A stretch of 32,473 bases of DNA from Streptomyces violaceoruber (GCA_000720805.1 JODI01000097.1:1-32473), one strand, 5' to 3'; shown: positions 7,848 through 15,132, numbered from the stretch's first letter. Made by a program: numbers and translations. Notes: a model not told the origin generated them from the letters alone.

Positions 7848-9305
7848 ATGAGCACGGACATCCGGGGCGGCGGAGAGGCGGGACGGCGGCTGGCCGCGGG
7901 GGCGGCGGTGCCGGACGTGCTCGACGTCGAGGATCCCCGGGCCTGGATCGCGCTGGACCAGGGCGTGCGCTCCTGGGTGGCGGTCACGCTGCTGCCGGCG
8001 CGCGCCACGATCGAGGGGACCGATGCCGCCGGGCCGCGCTCCTGGCCCGGTTCCCCGCGGCGTCCCCGCAGGCTCACCGAATCCCAGCTCGCGCTCGCCC
8101 TGTGCCACCGCGACGGACGGATCCGTGAGGCGGCCCTCGCCCTGGCCGCCGGCCACCCCGCCCTGTGGCCGCTGGTGGTGGTGCGCACCGCCGACTGGGT
8201 GTCCCCGGTGCGCGACCGCGCCCGGGAGGTGCTGCGCGCGGTGCTCGACGTGGACAGCGCCGTCCGGCTCGCGCCGCTGATCCTGCTCGGCGCCCGCCGC
8301 GGCCGGGGTGTCTTCGCCGTCGACCTGCTCGACGAGGTCCTGCGCCCGGCGCCCCGCGACCGCCTCGCGCCGCTCTTCACCGACGCCGACCGTGCCGTAC
8401 GGCGGTTCGCGTACCGTCTCGCCGTCGACGAGGGGCTCCTCTCCCCCGCCGAGCTCGCCCGCGCCGCCTGCCGCAACGCCGACCCGGTCGTCCAGGACGT
8501 GTGCGCCGAGGCCGCCCTGGCCGTCGTGGCGGAGGGCGGCGGCCACGACGACGTGCTCCAACCGCTGCTCGCCGCGCGCGGTCCGCGGGTGCGGGCGGCC
8601 GCGGTGACCGCGCTGCGGAGGGCCGGGCGGGCGGAACGGGGCGAGGAGTTCCTGACGGACCGGGCGGGGGTGGTGCGGGCCTGCGCGCGGTATGTCGTAC
8701 GGCAGGCCGGGGCCGATCCGCTGTCCTGGTACCGGCGCCGGTGTGCCGACCCGGGCGATCCCGCCCTGCCGCCGGGCGCGGTCGCCGGGCTCGCCGAGTG
8801 CGGGGAGCGGGCGGACGCCGCTTTGCTGTGGCCGCTGGTCGCCCATCCCTCGCCGGGAGTGCGGGCGCGGGCGGTCGCCGGGCTGCGGGCCCTGGACGTG
8901 ACGGACGTACGCCGGCTGTCGGCGCTCCTCGACGACCCCGCGCCCAGGGTCGTGCGGGAGACGACCGTGGCCCTGCTGGCCTCCGCCCGGTCCCTGGACG
9001 CCGACGCGCTGATGGAGCGGCTGGCGGACGGTCGGCCCCGGCATGTGCGGGTGGCCGCGTTCCGGCTGCTGGACGCGCGGGGCGGTCTGGTGCGGCTGCG
9101 GGCCGCGGTCGCGCTGCTCGACGATCCGGACGCCCGGCTGCGGCAGCGGGCGGGGCAGTCCGTGCAGAGCTGGCACCCGACGGCGGACGTGCCGGCCGGG
9201 GCGTCGGAGGTGAGCGAGGTGGGCGAACTCCTCGACCGGGGACGGCATCTGTTCAGCGACTACGTGTTGCGGCGGCGTAAGTGGGAGGCGGGGGTACGGG
9301 GCTGA
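7848..9305 (+). CDS. HEAT-repeat protein
   Basis: 485 residues made of repeated helical pairs: REAALALAAGHPALWPLVVV, SPVRDRAREVLRAVL, RAVRRFAYRLAVDEG, PRVRAAAVTALRRAGR, PGVRARAVAGLRAL and PRVVRETTVALLASA. Each unit has the pattern [P/D].VR..A...L of HEAT/PBS-lyase-type repeats, and they cover most of the chain from about residue 80. Such proteins are protein-binding scaffolds. No catalytic motif, signal peptide or membrane segment is visible. The ATG at 7848 is preceded by GGGAGGG and GGGGG stretches. Partner and role are unknown. Confidence 0.75.
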   Translation: MSTDIRGGGEAGRRLAAGAAVPDVLDVEDPRAWIALDQGVRSWVAVTLLPARATIEGTDAAGPRSWPGSPRRPRRLTESQLALALCHRDGRIREAALALAAGHPALWPLVVVRTADWVSPVRDRAREVLRAVLDVDSAVRLAPLILLGARRGRGVFAVDLLDEVLRPAPRDRLAPLFTDADRAVRRFAYRLAVDEGLLSPAELARAACRNADPVVQDVCAEAALAVVAEGGGHDDVLQPLLAARGPRVRAAAVTALRRAGRAERGEEFLTDRAGVVRACARYVVRQAGADPLSWYRRRCADPGDPALPPGAVAGLAECGERADAALLWPLVAHPSPGVRARAVAGLRALDVTDVRRLSALLDDPAPRVVRETTVALLASARSLDADALMERLADGRPRHVRVAAFRLLDARGGLVRLRAAVALLDDPDARLRQRAGQSVQSWHPTADVPAGASEVSEVGELLDRGRHLFSDYVLRRRKWEAGVRG

Positions 9306-9424
9306 GGCCCGGCTGCCCGGGGTCCGAGCCTTTGCTGGTCCTAGGGCTGATCGGAACCCGTTCATGGAGGGGCCGGGTGCACACTGGGCAGTGGGACGAG
9401 TGCCTGACTGCGGGGTGATGCGAG

Positions 9425-10345
9425 ATGCAGAGCCGCTTCAAGGGCGACCGGCGACTGACCGTGCGGATGACGGTCACCATGTTTCTGCTGGGGCTGCTGT
9501 ACGTGGCCTTCGTCGTCGCGCTGATCGTGCTGCTGAAGTCATGGGTGCTGGTCGTCGTGCTGATGGCGGCGATGTTCGTCGCCCAGTTCTGGTTCTCCGA
9601 CCGGATCGCGCTGTTCGCGATGCGCGGGCGGGTCGTGGAACGCGAGGAGTATCCCGAACTCCACGCGGTCGTCGACCGGTTGTGCGCGCTCGCGGACATG
9701 CCCAAGCCGGTGGTCGCGGTGTCGGCGATGGACATGCCGAACGCGTTCGCGACCGGCCGGAATCCCGACAACGCGGTCGTGTGTGTCACGACCGGCCTGC
9801 TGCGGCGGCTGGAGCCGGCGGAACTGGAGGGCGTCCTCGCGCACGAGCTGTCGCACGTGGCGCACAAGGACGTCGCCGTGATCACCATCGCGTCGTTCCT
9901 CGGGGTGGTCGCCGGGCTGGTCGTACGGTTCGCGTTCTACTCGCAGCTCTTCGGCGGCGGGCGCCGCGACCAGAACACCGCGGTGGTCTTCGCCGCCGTG
10001 ATGGGGGTGTCGGCGGCCGTGTACGCGATCAGCTTCCTGCTGATCAAGGCGCTGTCCCGGTACCGGGAGCTGGCGGCGGACCGGGCGGCGGCGCTGCTCA
10101 CCGGCCGACCCTCGGCGCTGGCGTCCGCGCTCACCAAGGTCACCGGTGACATCGCCCGGATCCCGACCAAGGACCTGCGCACGGCGCAGGCCTTCAACGC
10201 CTTCTACTTCGCTCCCGCGCTGGGCTCCGAGCCCGGTGTGGCGCGGCTGTTCTCGACCCACCCGAGTCTCGAGCAGCGGCTGGAGCAGCTGGGCCGGATC
10301 TCGGGCGAGCTGGGTGAGGCGGCCACCCCGGGGAAGGCCGGCTGA
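9425..10345 (+). CDS. htpX: HtpX-like membrane zinc metalloprotease (M48)
   Basis: 306 residues. Two membrane segments (about 13-37 and 40-57) precede the protease domain. The zinc-binding HELSH motif is at 140-144 and the third ligand is E215 in RYRELAADR. Two more hydrophobic segments lie at about 153-175 and 186-208, between them. This is the HtpX architecture, an inner-membrane protease that degrades damaged membrane proteins under envelope stress. The gene is followed after 2 nt by pspAB, so the two are translationally coupled. The ATG at 9425 lacks a strong ribosome site. Confidence 0.92.
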   Translation: MQSRFKGDRRLTVRMTVTMFLLGLLYVAFVVALIVLLKSWVLVVVLMAAMFVAQFWFSDRIALFAMRGRVVEREEYPELHAVVDRLCALADMPKPVVAVSAMDMPNAFATGRNPDNAVVCVTTGLLRRLEPAELEGVLAHELSHVAHKDVAVITIASFLGVVAGLVVRFAFYSQLFGGGRRDQNTAVVFAAVMGVSAAVYAISFLLIKALSRYRELAADRAAALLTGRPSALASALTKVTGDIARIPTKDLRTAQAFNAFYFAPALGSEPGVARLFSTHPSLEQRLEQLGRISGELGEAATPGKAG

Positions 10346-10347
10346 GG

Positions 10348-10932
10348 ATGGGGCTGCTGGACATCCTGCTCGGCCGGACGAAACCGGTCGCGCCCGATCT
10401 CGACCAGCTCTTCGCGCTGCCCTCGGCCGCGGTGACGCTGGAGGCGGCGGCCTCCTTCACTCCGACAGGGCGCGGCGCGGTCTGCTTCGCCACCGTGGAG
10501 GGCGCGGCCTTCGAGCAGACGCACCGTGAGGTGCAGGCACTGCTGGACGCGGACGCCGACCGCGACGGGCCGCCGGTGGAGCTGCGGCGGGACGGGTACG
10601 GCTACTCGTGGCTGGTCTCGGAGCGCGCCTCCGATCAGCTTCCGCTGCTGGTCAACGACCTGCACGCGGTGAACACCTCGATGGAGGTCAACGGCTTCGG
10701 GCCGCAGCTGCTGTGCTCACTGGCCGGCTTCCAGGACCCCCAGGGCCGCTCGCTGGCGCTGGTGTACCTCTACAAACGGGGCACGTTCTTTCCCTTCGCG
10801 CCGCTGCCCGGGCAGGGACAACGGCGCGACAACGCGCTCGAACTGCGGGTCAAGTCAGCCCTGTCGGGCGACCTGCGTATCGAGCAGGACCTGGGCCGCT
10901 GGTTCCCGGTGTGGGGCGCCCCCGGCCTGTGA
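10348..10932 (+). CDS. pspAB: PspA-associated protein PspAB
   Basis: 194 residues beginning MGLLDILLGRTKPVAPDLDQLFAL, with GYGYSWLVSE, VNTSMEVNGFGPQLLCSLAGF and a C-terminal RIEQDLGRWFPVWG. These match the actinobacterial PspAB family, usually found next to htpX and linked to the phage-shock membrane-stress response. Its start lies 2 nt after the htpX stop (TGAGGATG), which supports a two-gene operon. No membrane segment is apparent. The biochemical function is not known. Its last codons form the left arm of a terminator shared with the convergent gene. Confidence 0.85.
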   Translation: MGLLDILLGRTKPVAPDLDQLFALPSAAVTLEAAASFTPTGRGAVCFATVEGAAFEQTHREVQALLDADADRDGPPVELRRDGYGYSWLVSERASDQLPLLVNDLHAVNTSMEVNGFGPQLLCSLAGFQDPQGRSLALVYLYKRGTFFPFAPLPGQGQRRDNALELRVKSALSGDLRIEQDLGRWFPVWGAPGL

Positions 10933-10943
10933 CCGGGGGCGCC
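10915..10943. terminator. bidirectional terminator overlapping the pspAB stop
   Basis: GGCGCCCCCGG (10915-10925) and CCGGGGGCGCC (10933-10943) are perfect 11-bp arms with a 7-nt loop. It overlaps the last codons of pspAB and lies 17 bp from the stop of the convergent membrane-protein gene. Confidence 0.75.
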
Positions 10944-10959
10944 AGGATCAGTCGCGGTC

Positions 10960-11265
10960 TCACTGGCTCTTCTCGCGTGCCTGCCGACGCGACTCGAAGG
11001 GGCGCTCGCGGCGGTAGCGGCGCTCCCACTTGGCCTGCTTGTCACGGCGGTCGCGGTACGCGCGGTAGCTGCTGGGCGCGGCCCCCGACCCGGCCCCGGA
11101 GGGTGCTCCTCCCGACGGAGCGCCTCCCGACGAGGATCGCGAGGAGGCGCCTCGTCCGTACTGCACGTACAGGAACAGCACGGCGACGGCGGCGAGCCAC
11201 CAGACGTGGTTTCCGAATCCCAGGACGACCAGGACGACGGTCCCGGATATGACGATGGTGCCCAT
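10960..11265 (-). CDS. small membrane protein with basic tail, 101 aa
   Basis: 101 residues. The hydrophobic N-terminal third has two likely membrane segments (about 4-18 and 21-35), then a Ser/Gly-rich stretch (39-65), then a strongly basic C-terminal tail (YRAYRDRRDKQAKWERRYRRER). The start is the ATG at 11265 with GGAGG 6 nt upstream. No known domain. The tail may bind nucleic acid or acidic lipids (inference). Three tandem 10-bp repeats lie in its promoter region. Confidence 0.75.
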   Translation of the reverse strand: MGTIVISGTVVLVVLGFGNHVWWLAAVAVLFLYVQYGRGASSRSSSGGAPSGGAPSGAGSGAAPSSYRAYRDRRDKQAKWERRYRRERPFESRRQAREKSQ

Positions 11266-11296
11266 GACGGGCCTCCGTGGGCGTGGGTGAGCGAGC

Positions 11297-11328
11297 GGTG
11301 TGGGTCGGTGTGGGTCGGTGTGGGTCGG
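11297..11328. repeat. three tandem 10-bp repeats
   Basis: GGTGTGGGTC is present three times in tandem, with perfect 10-bp periodicity. It lies 32-63 bp upstream of the start of the 101-residue membrane protein (minus strand), where repeated regulator sites on one DNA face would be possible. It could equally be slippage. Confidence 0.6.
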
Positions 11329-11600
11329 CTGTCCCGACGGGGCGCCGGGGGTGGACGCCGGGCCGTCGGTGCGTAGCAGAGTAGCCCCGAGTCCGCGAGG
11401 TGACGCCTGTCCTGCGGCAAGCGGTGGGCTGCGGCTCCGCGACGTCTGTCCAGCGTAGGGACGTGGTCACCCCGCGTGCATCTCCTTTTCGGCGCGAGTG
11501 GGTTCGGCGCCCGGCGAGCTACGGGAGTCGGGCCTGCGGCGGCGGGCCGGACGGTGGCGGCGCTGCGGTCGCCGGGGCGGGCGCGGGCGTGGGCCGGCGG

Positions 11601-11648
11601 GGGCGCGGGTCAGTGCGGGCGCGGGTCAGTGCGGGCGCGGGTCGGTGC
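11601..11648. repeat. three tandem 16-bp repeats
   Basis: GGGCGCGGGTCAGTGC occurs at 11601-11616 and 11617-11632, and with one change at 11633-11648. The repeats lie at the 3' end of the DUF2252 relic and have duplicated its last recognisable codons. Confidence 0.65.
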
Positions 11649-11850
11649 GGCGCCGCACAGGCGGGCGTACGCCGTGAGGTCGGCCGGGCTCATCCCGGCC
11701 ACGTCCGCGCGGCCGACCAGGTCGCGCGACCGCCGTCCGCCGGTTGCGGGCTTGTGCCCCTTCTTGAGCTGGGGGAACAGGGGATCGTCGGCGTCCCGGC
11801 CGGCGAGCGGCACGATCGAGCAGTGCGTGCCGCCGCCCACCTCCTGATGT
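11610..11850 (-). pseudogene. DUF2252 relic (C-terminal fragment)
   Basis: In one frame the minus strand reads VGGGTHCSIVPLAGRDADDPLF, then LKKGHKPATGGRRSRDLVGRAD, then GMSPADLTAYARLCGAA. These resemble three blocks of the C-terminal half of DUF2252 proteins (VGSVGTRCWIVLL.GRD.DDPLFLQ, the RQL.DMKGS region, and MSPA.L..YARLCGAALARAHARS). The blocks are far too close together, so a large internal deletion is implied, and the end is scrambled by tandem repeats. No N-terminal half is present. It should not encode a working protein. Confidence 0.65.
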
Positions 11851-11930
11851 CGGTGAAGGCCCGGACCGGAGCGTCCGCATGCCGGATCCGGCGAACGGGT
11901 GACGTGGCCTCGGTGCTCGGGGCCGCCCGA

Positions 11931-11953
11931 TTGTCAGTGGTGTCGGGCAGTAT
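11931..11953 (+). promoter_or_regulatory. RecA-NDp/PafBC-type DNA-damage promoter
   Basis: TTGTCAGTG (11931-11939), 8 nt, then CAGTAT (11948-11953). The actinobacterial LexA-independent damage promoter is tTGTCRGtg-N8-TAnnnT. The upstream element is a perfect match and the -10 differs only in its first base. It lies 40 nt before the start of the YcaQ/AlkX-family gene. Confidence 0.65.
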
Positions 11954-11992
11954 TCCGGCACGGAGGACGTGACGGGCGAGGCGGAGGCCGGC

Positions 11993-13177
11993 ATGGGCGA
12001 CGTGGAGCGGTACATCGGCGTGGCGGAACGGCGGGCGCGGCTCGCGGTGCGGCACCGGCTGGCCGGGCAGGCGCGGGCGGCGGGCCCGGAGGAGGTCGCC
12101 GCCTCCCTGGTCGCCCTGCACGGCACGGATCCCGCGACGGTGTACCTGGCCGTGGCAGCGCGGCTCGCGGACCCGGCGAGCACGGTGCCGGAGACGAGCC
12201 GGGCGTTGTACGAGGAGCGCACGCTGGTCCGGATGCACGGCATGCGGCACACGGTCTTCGTGTTCCCGACGGAGCTGACCGCGGTCGTGCACGCCTCCAC
12301 CGGTCTCACGGTCGCGGCCCGGGAGCGGGCGGCGCTGCTCCAGCACATGGCGTTGGCCGGGGCCCCGGACGCGGTCTGGCTGAAGGAGGTCGAGGACTCG
12401 GCGCTGGCCGCGCTGGCCCGGCGCGGGCAGGCGACGGCGGCGGAACTCGCCGAGGACGAGCCGCGCCTGCGGGAGCGGTTCGTGTACGCGGCCGGGAAGG
12501 GCTACGAGGGCGTCCACACCGTCTCGACGCGACTGCTGAAGGTGCTGGGCGTCGAGGGCAAGGTCGTCCGGGGCCGGCCCCTCGGCTCCTGGACCTCCAG
12601 CCAGTTCCGCTGGGCGGTGGCCCCCGCCCACCCCGAACTGGATCCGGCCGAGGCGCAGGCCTCACTCCTCGGACGCTGGCTCGCCGCGTGCGGCCCGGCC
12701 ACGGAGGCCGATCTGAAGTGGTGGACGGGGTGGCGCGTGACCGAGGTCCGCCGGGCGCTGTCCGCGATCGGGGCACGACCGGTGTCCCTCGACGAGGGCG
12801 TCGGCCATGTCGTCGCCGGCGACGTGGACCCGGTGGCCGAACCCGCCGCACCCTGGGCCGCGTTGCTGCCCGCCCTCGATCCGACGGCCATGGGGTGGCA
12901 GCAACGGGACTGGTACCTGGCACCGGAGTTGCGCCCCGCCCTGTTCGACCGCAGCGGCAACGTGGGGCCCACGGTGTGGTGGAACGGCCGGGTGGTGGGC
13001 GGTTGGGCCCAGCGCCCGGACGGTGAGGTCGTGTGGCGGATCCTCGACACGGAGGGCGTGGGCCGGGAGGTGGAGGCGGCGATCGCGGCGGAGGCGGAGC
13101 GGCTGCGGGGGTGGCTGGGGACGACGAGAGTGACACCGCGCTTCCGGACGCCGGTGGAGAAGGAGTTGGGTGCGTAG
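11993..13177 (+). CDS. winged-helix protein, YcaQ/AlkX-like DNA glycosylase family (HTH_42)
   Basis: 394 residues. The sequence has the hallmarks of the winged-helix DNA-binding HTH_42 family that includes the interstrand-crosslink glycosylases AlkZ and YcaQ/AlkX: LVALHGTDPATVYLAVAARL (39-58), TLVRMHGMRHTVFVFP, LARRGQATAAELAED, LKWWTGW and LLPALDPTAMGWQQRDWYL. Where AlkZ has a catalytic Q-x-Q motif this protein has H43-G-T-D46, so catalysis must be tested. The ATG at 11993 follows GGAGG with a 5-nt spacer; an in-frame GTG at 11969 has GGAGG only 2 nt away. A damage-type promoter lies just upstream. The C-terminal codons (EKELGA) run into a tandem repeat. Confidence 0.8.
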   Translation: MGDVERYIGVAERRARLAVRHRLAGQARAAGPEEVAASLVALHGTDPATVYLAVAARLADPASTVPETSRALYEERTLVRMHGMRHTVFVFPTELTAVVHASTGLTVAARERAALLQHMALAGAPDAVWLKEVEDSALAALARRGQATAAELAEDEPRLRERFVYAAGKGYEGVHTVSTRLLKVLGVEGKVVRGRPLGSWTSSQFRWAVAPAHPELDPAEAQASLLGRWLAACGPATEADLKWWTGWRVTEVRRALSAIGARPVSLDEGVGHVVAGDVDPVAEPAAPWAALLPALDPTAMGWQQRDWYLAPELRPALFDRSGNVGPTVWWNGRVVGGWAQRPDGEVVWRILDTEGVGREVEAAIAAEAERLRGWLGTTRVTPRFRTPVEKELGA

Positions 13178-13217
13178 GAGTTGGGTGCGGGAGTTGGGTG
13201 CGGGAGTTGGGTGCGTA
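13162..13217. repeat. four tandem 13/15-bp repeats at a gene end
   Basis: GGAGTTGGGTGCG(TA) occurs at 13162-13176, 13177-13189, 13190-13202 and 13203-13217. The first copy codes for the last residues and stop codon of the winged-helix protein, so the others look like duplications of the gene's 3' end. Confidence 0.75.
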
Positions 13218-13320
13218 GGACGTGGGCGGGCGGGACTCGCACGCGCGCGACTTGGAGGAGGGGCGCGTAGAACTGGCGCGTAGGAGCTGGGTTCGCCCCG
13301 GTGGTGTGCTTGTTCACTGG

Positions 13321-13391
13321 CGCTGTTTCACGGGCGCTGTTTCACGGGCGCTGTTCACGGGCACACCGGCGGTTCACGGGCACACCGGCGC
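13321..13391. repeat. second tandem repeat block
   Basis: CGCTGTTTCACGGG is present at 13321-13334 and 13335-13348, with a 13-bp copy at 13349-13361. A related unit, CACACCGGCGGTTCACGGG, follows, and its first 10 bases are repeated again. The unit shares TTCACGGG throughout. No coding or RNA role is evident. Confidence 0.65.
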
Positions 13392-13429
13392 CGGGCGCAC
13401 CGAAGCACAGGGGCACCCGGCGCCGAAGC

Positions 13430-13750
13430 TCACCTCGAGTACCGCATCAACGCCCGCACCATGTGGCAGGTGGTGTCCGACGGCGGATGCACACCGATCA
13501 GCTCGGCGGCGCTCCGTATCGTCTCGTTGCGGGCCTGGTTGGGCAGGTACACCCCCGAGTCGAGCAGGGCGATCGCAAGGCGCATGGCCTTGAGACGCCG
13601 GTTGTGGCTCACGTACCACTCACGCGGCCGCCCGGGCGGCAACGGCCGCTTCTCCACCGGCTCGTACGGCAGGTCGAGTTGGACGGGACGCTTCACGGTG
13701 GACTGGGTCGGCAGCGGCTTCGGCTTCAGTGCGGCAGCGGGCACAGGCAT
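13430..13750 (-). CDS. small basic protein of unknown function under a damage-type promoter
   Basis: About 106 residues. The proline/lysine-rich N-terminus (MPVPAAALKPKPLPTQ, RPVQLDLPYEPVEKRPLPPGRP) is followed by a compact helical part: REWYVSHNRRLKAMRLAIALL, SGVYLPNQARNETIRSAAELIG and TTCHMVRALMRYSR. I do not recognise a family. The ATG at 13750 directly abuts AGGAGG, so the GTG two codons later (13744, spacer about 6 nt) may be the true start. About 70 nt upstream is a perfect RecA-NDp/PafBC-type promoter. It is divergent from the ArsC-like gene. The Arg/Lys-rich helices would suit a nucleic-acid-binding role (inference). Confidence 0.7.
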   Translation of the reverse strand: MPVPAAALKPKPLPTQSTVKRPVQLDLPYEPVEKRPLPPGRPREWYVSHNRRLKAMRLAIALLDSGVYLPNQARNETIRSAAELIGVHPPSDTTCHMVRALMRYSR

Positions 13751-13821
13751 CCTCCTGTCGCGGTCAGGGTGCCCCGCCGGGGACTTCGGCGACCCCGGCA
13801 ACACCCTCGAACACTGCTTCT

Positions 13822-13844
13822 ATTCTACTGCCCGGCACTGACAA
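13822..13844 (-). promoter_or_regulatory. RecA-NDp/PafBC-type DNA-damage promoter, perfect match
   Basis: On the minus strand: TTGTCAGTG (13844-13836), 8 nt, TAGAAT (13827-13822). This fits tTGTCRGtg-N8-TAnnnT at every defined position, including the spacing. It would start transcription near 13815, about 65-70 nt before the 106-residue gene. Confidence 0.8.
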
Positions 13845-13906
13845 AAGGCCCTGGCCACAAGGGCTTTCGGGGGTGGTGTGACGCAGGTGGAGGACGGGTT
13901 TTCGCG

Positions 13907-13912
13907 TACCGT
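13907..13912 (+). promoter_or_regulatory. -10 box TACCGT, probable leaderless start
   Basis: TACCGT ends 7 nt before the ATG at 13920 with no ribosome-binding sequence in between, as expected for a leaderless transcript. Confidence 0.45.
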
Positions 13913-13919
13913 GGGCGGC

Positions 13920-14288
13920 ATGGAGATCTGGATCAACCCGGCTTGTTCGAAGTGCCGCAGCGCGCTCACACTCCTCGACGCCGAGGGTGCCGACTACACC
14001 GTCCGCCGCTATCTGGAGGACGTACCGAGCGAGGACGAGATCCGCGCCGTACTCGACCGGCTGCACCTCGAACCGTGGGACATCACGCGCACCCAGGAGG
14101 CGGCCGCCAAGGAGCTCGGGCTCAAGGAGTGGCCGCGGGACGACAGCGCGCGCGACCTTTGGGTGAAGGCGCTCGCCGAGCATCCGAAGCTGATCCAGCG
14201 ACCGATCATCACGGCGGACGACGGGACAGCGGTGGTGGCCCGCACCGACGAGGTGGTACGGGATGCCCTGTCTCGGCAGAAGGCGTGA
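13920..14288 (+). CDS. ArsC/Spx-like thioredoxin-fold protein
   Basis: 122 residues. It starts MEIWINPACSKCRSAL, the ArsC-family active-site region with C9 and C12 in a CSKC arrangement. Later come VRRYLEDVPSEDEI and the conserved QRPIIT with R94-P95, the arginine that contacts the oxyanion in arsenate reductases. Length and motifs fit the ArsC/YffB/Spx family. No arsenic-resistance genes lie nearby, so glutathione- or mycothiol-linked redox use is as likely as arsenate reduction. The ATG at 13920 fits a leaderless start; a GTG at 13878 would add 14 residues that do not belong to the family. Confidence 0.82.
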   Translation: MEIWINPACSKCRSALTLLDAEGADYTVRRYLEDVPSEDEIRAVLDRLHLEPWDITRTQEAAAKELGLKEWPRDDSARDLWVKALAEHPKLIQRPIITADDGTAVVARTDEVVRDALSRQKA

Positions 14289-14308
14289 GGACCCGGACCA
14301 ACACCCGT

Positions 14309-14340
14309 GTGACACAGGCCACTTAAGTGACTCCTGTCAC
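14309..14340. promoter_or_regulatory. 32-bp imperfect palindrome centred on CACTTAAGTG
   Basis: The two 16-nt halves pair at 12 positions. The centre CACTTAAGTG and the outer GTGACA/TGTCAC are perfect. It lies about 70 nt before the secreted-protein start, and a second hairpin, GGTA-TTTCG-TACC (14359-14371), follows. It looks like a dimeric regulator site for the secreted-protein gene. Confidence 0.5.
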
Positions 14341-14408
14341 CGCTGAGTAACCTCGTTCGGTATTTCGTACCTAGGCGCGTACGCTCCCCCACCTCCCAGG
14401 AGTCGCAC

Positions 14409-15101
14409 ATGTCGCGCAGAAGAACGCTCGGTACGAAGAAGAAGGTCGCGCTGCTGGTGAGCGCGGCGGCGGTGGCCGGAGGCGGTGCCTTCGTCATGGC
14501 GAGCACCTCGAACGCCGCGCAGGGTCCGCAGACGGCCGCCGAGTCGACCGTCTGCCAGGGGCTCGCCACCGCGCTCGGCAACAACCAGAAGTTCATCGCC
14601 GGGCAACAGGCCGCCCCGGACGCGCAGTCCGCGGCGCGGATCGCCAACCGCGAGGCCGTCATCGAGCAGATCAAGGTGCAGCAGAAGGCGTCCGGCTGCG
14701 TCGTCGGGGAGTCGGCTCAGGGCTCCCAGGCGACCCAGCCCGTCGAAGCGGCCCAGCCGGCGCAGCCCGCCCAGTCGGCGCAGCCTCCCGCGCAGTCCGC
14801 GTCGAGCGCCCCCGCCGCGCAGCCTCCCGCGGCCGGCGGTGGCGCCGCCGCCGGGCAGCAGGTGTGCAAGGGCTCCACCGTCACCCTGTCCGGCGAGGCG
14901 GGTGCCCCGGCCGCGTCCAGCAACCAGTTCCCGGCGGGCACCAGACTCAAGGTCACCAACCTGGACAACAACAAGTCCACGACGGTGGAGGTCACCTCGG
15001 TCTCCGGCAGCTGCGCGCTGCTGAACAACGCGGCTTTCGAGCAGGTCCGTGAGCCCGGCAAGTTCCTGATCCGCCGGGCCGTGATCGAGAAGGTGGGGTG
15101 A
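14409..15101 (+). CDS. secreted protein with RlpA-like C-terminal domain
   Basis: 230 residues. A basic N-terminus and hydrophobic segment (about 13-31) form a signal or anchor. A short helical domain lies between C49 and C97 (STVCQG to QQKASGC). Residues about 101-150 are a Gln/Ala/Pro-rich linker (AAQPAQPAQSAQPPAQ). A C-terminal domain with C153 and C202 contains FPAGTRLKVTNLDNNKSTTVEV and ends EPGKFLIRRAVIEKVG. The GTRLKVTNL.N..S..V pattern resembles double-psi beta-barrel (RlpA/expansin-like) modules, suggesting cell-wall contact. The ATG at 14409 follows AGGAG 7 nt upstream. It is monocistronic, with a terminator 32 nt downstream. Confidence 0.75.
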   Translation: MSRRRTLGTKKKVALLVSAAAVAGGGAFVMASTSNAAQGPQTAAESTVCQGLATALGNNQKFIAGQQAAPDAQSAARIANREAVIEQIKVQQKASGCVVGESAQGSQATQPVEAAQPAQPAQSAQPPAQSASSAPAAQPPAAGGGAAAGQQVCKGSTVTLSGEAGAPAASSNQFPAGTRLKVTNLDNNKSTTVEVTSVSGSCALLNNAAFEQVREPGKFLIRRAVIEKVG

Positions 15102-15132
15102 GGCCCCGGGACGCACCCAGCCGTACGTGTCA

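Noticed and set aside
11297..11328. Tandem repeats considered as a CRISPR array
   Set aside because: Units are 10 bp, directly abutting, with no spacers and no cas genes nearby.
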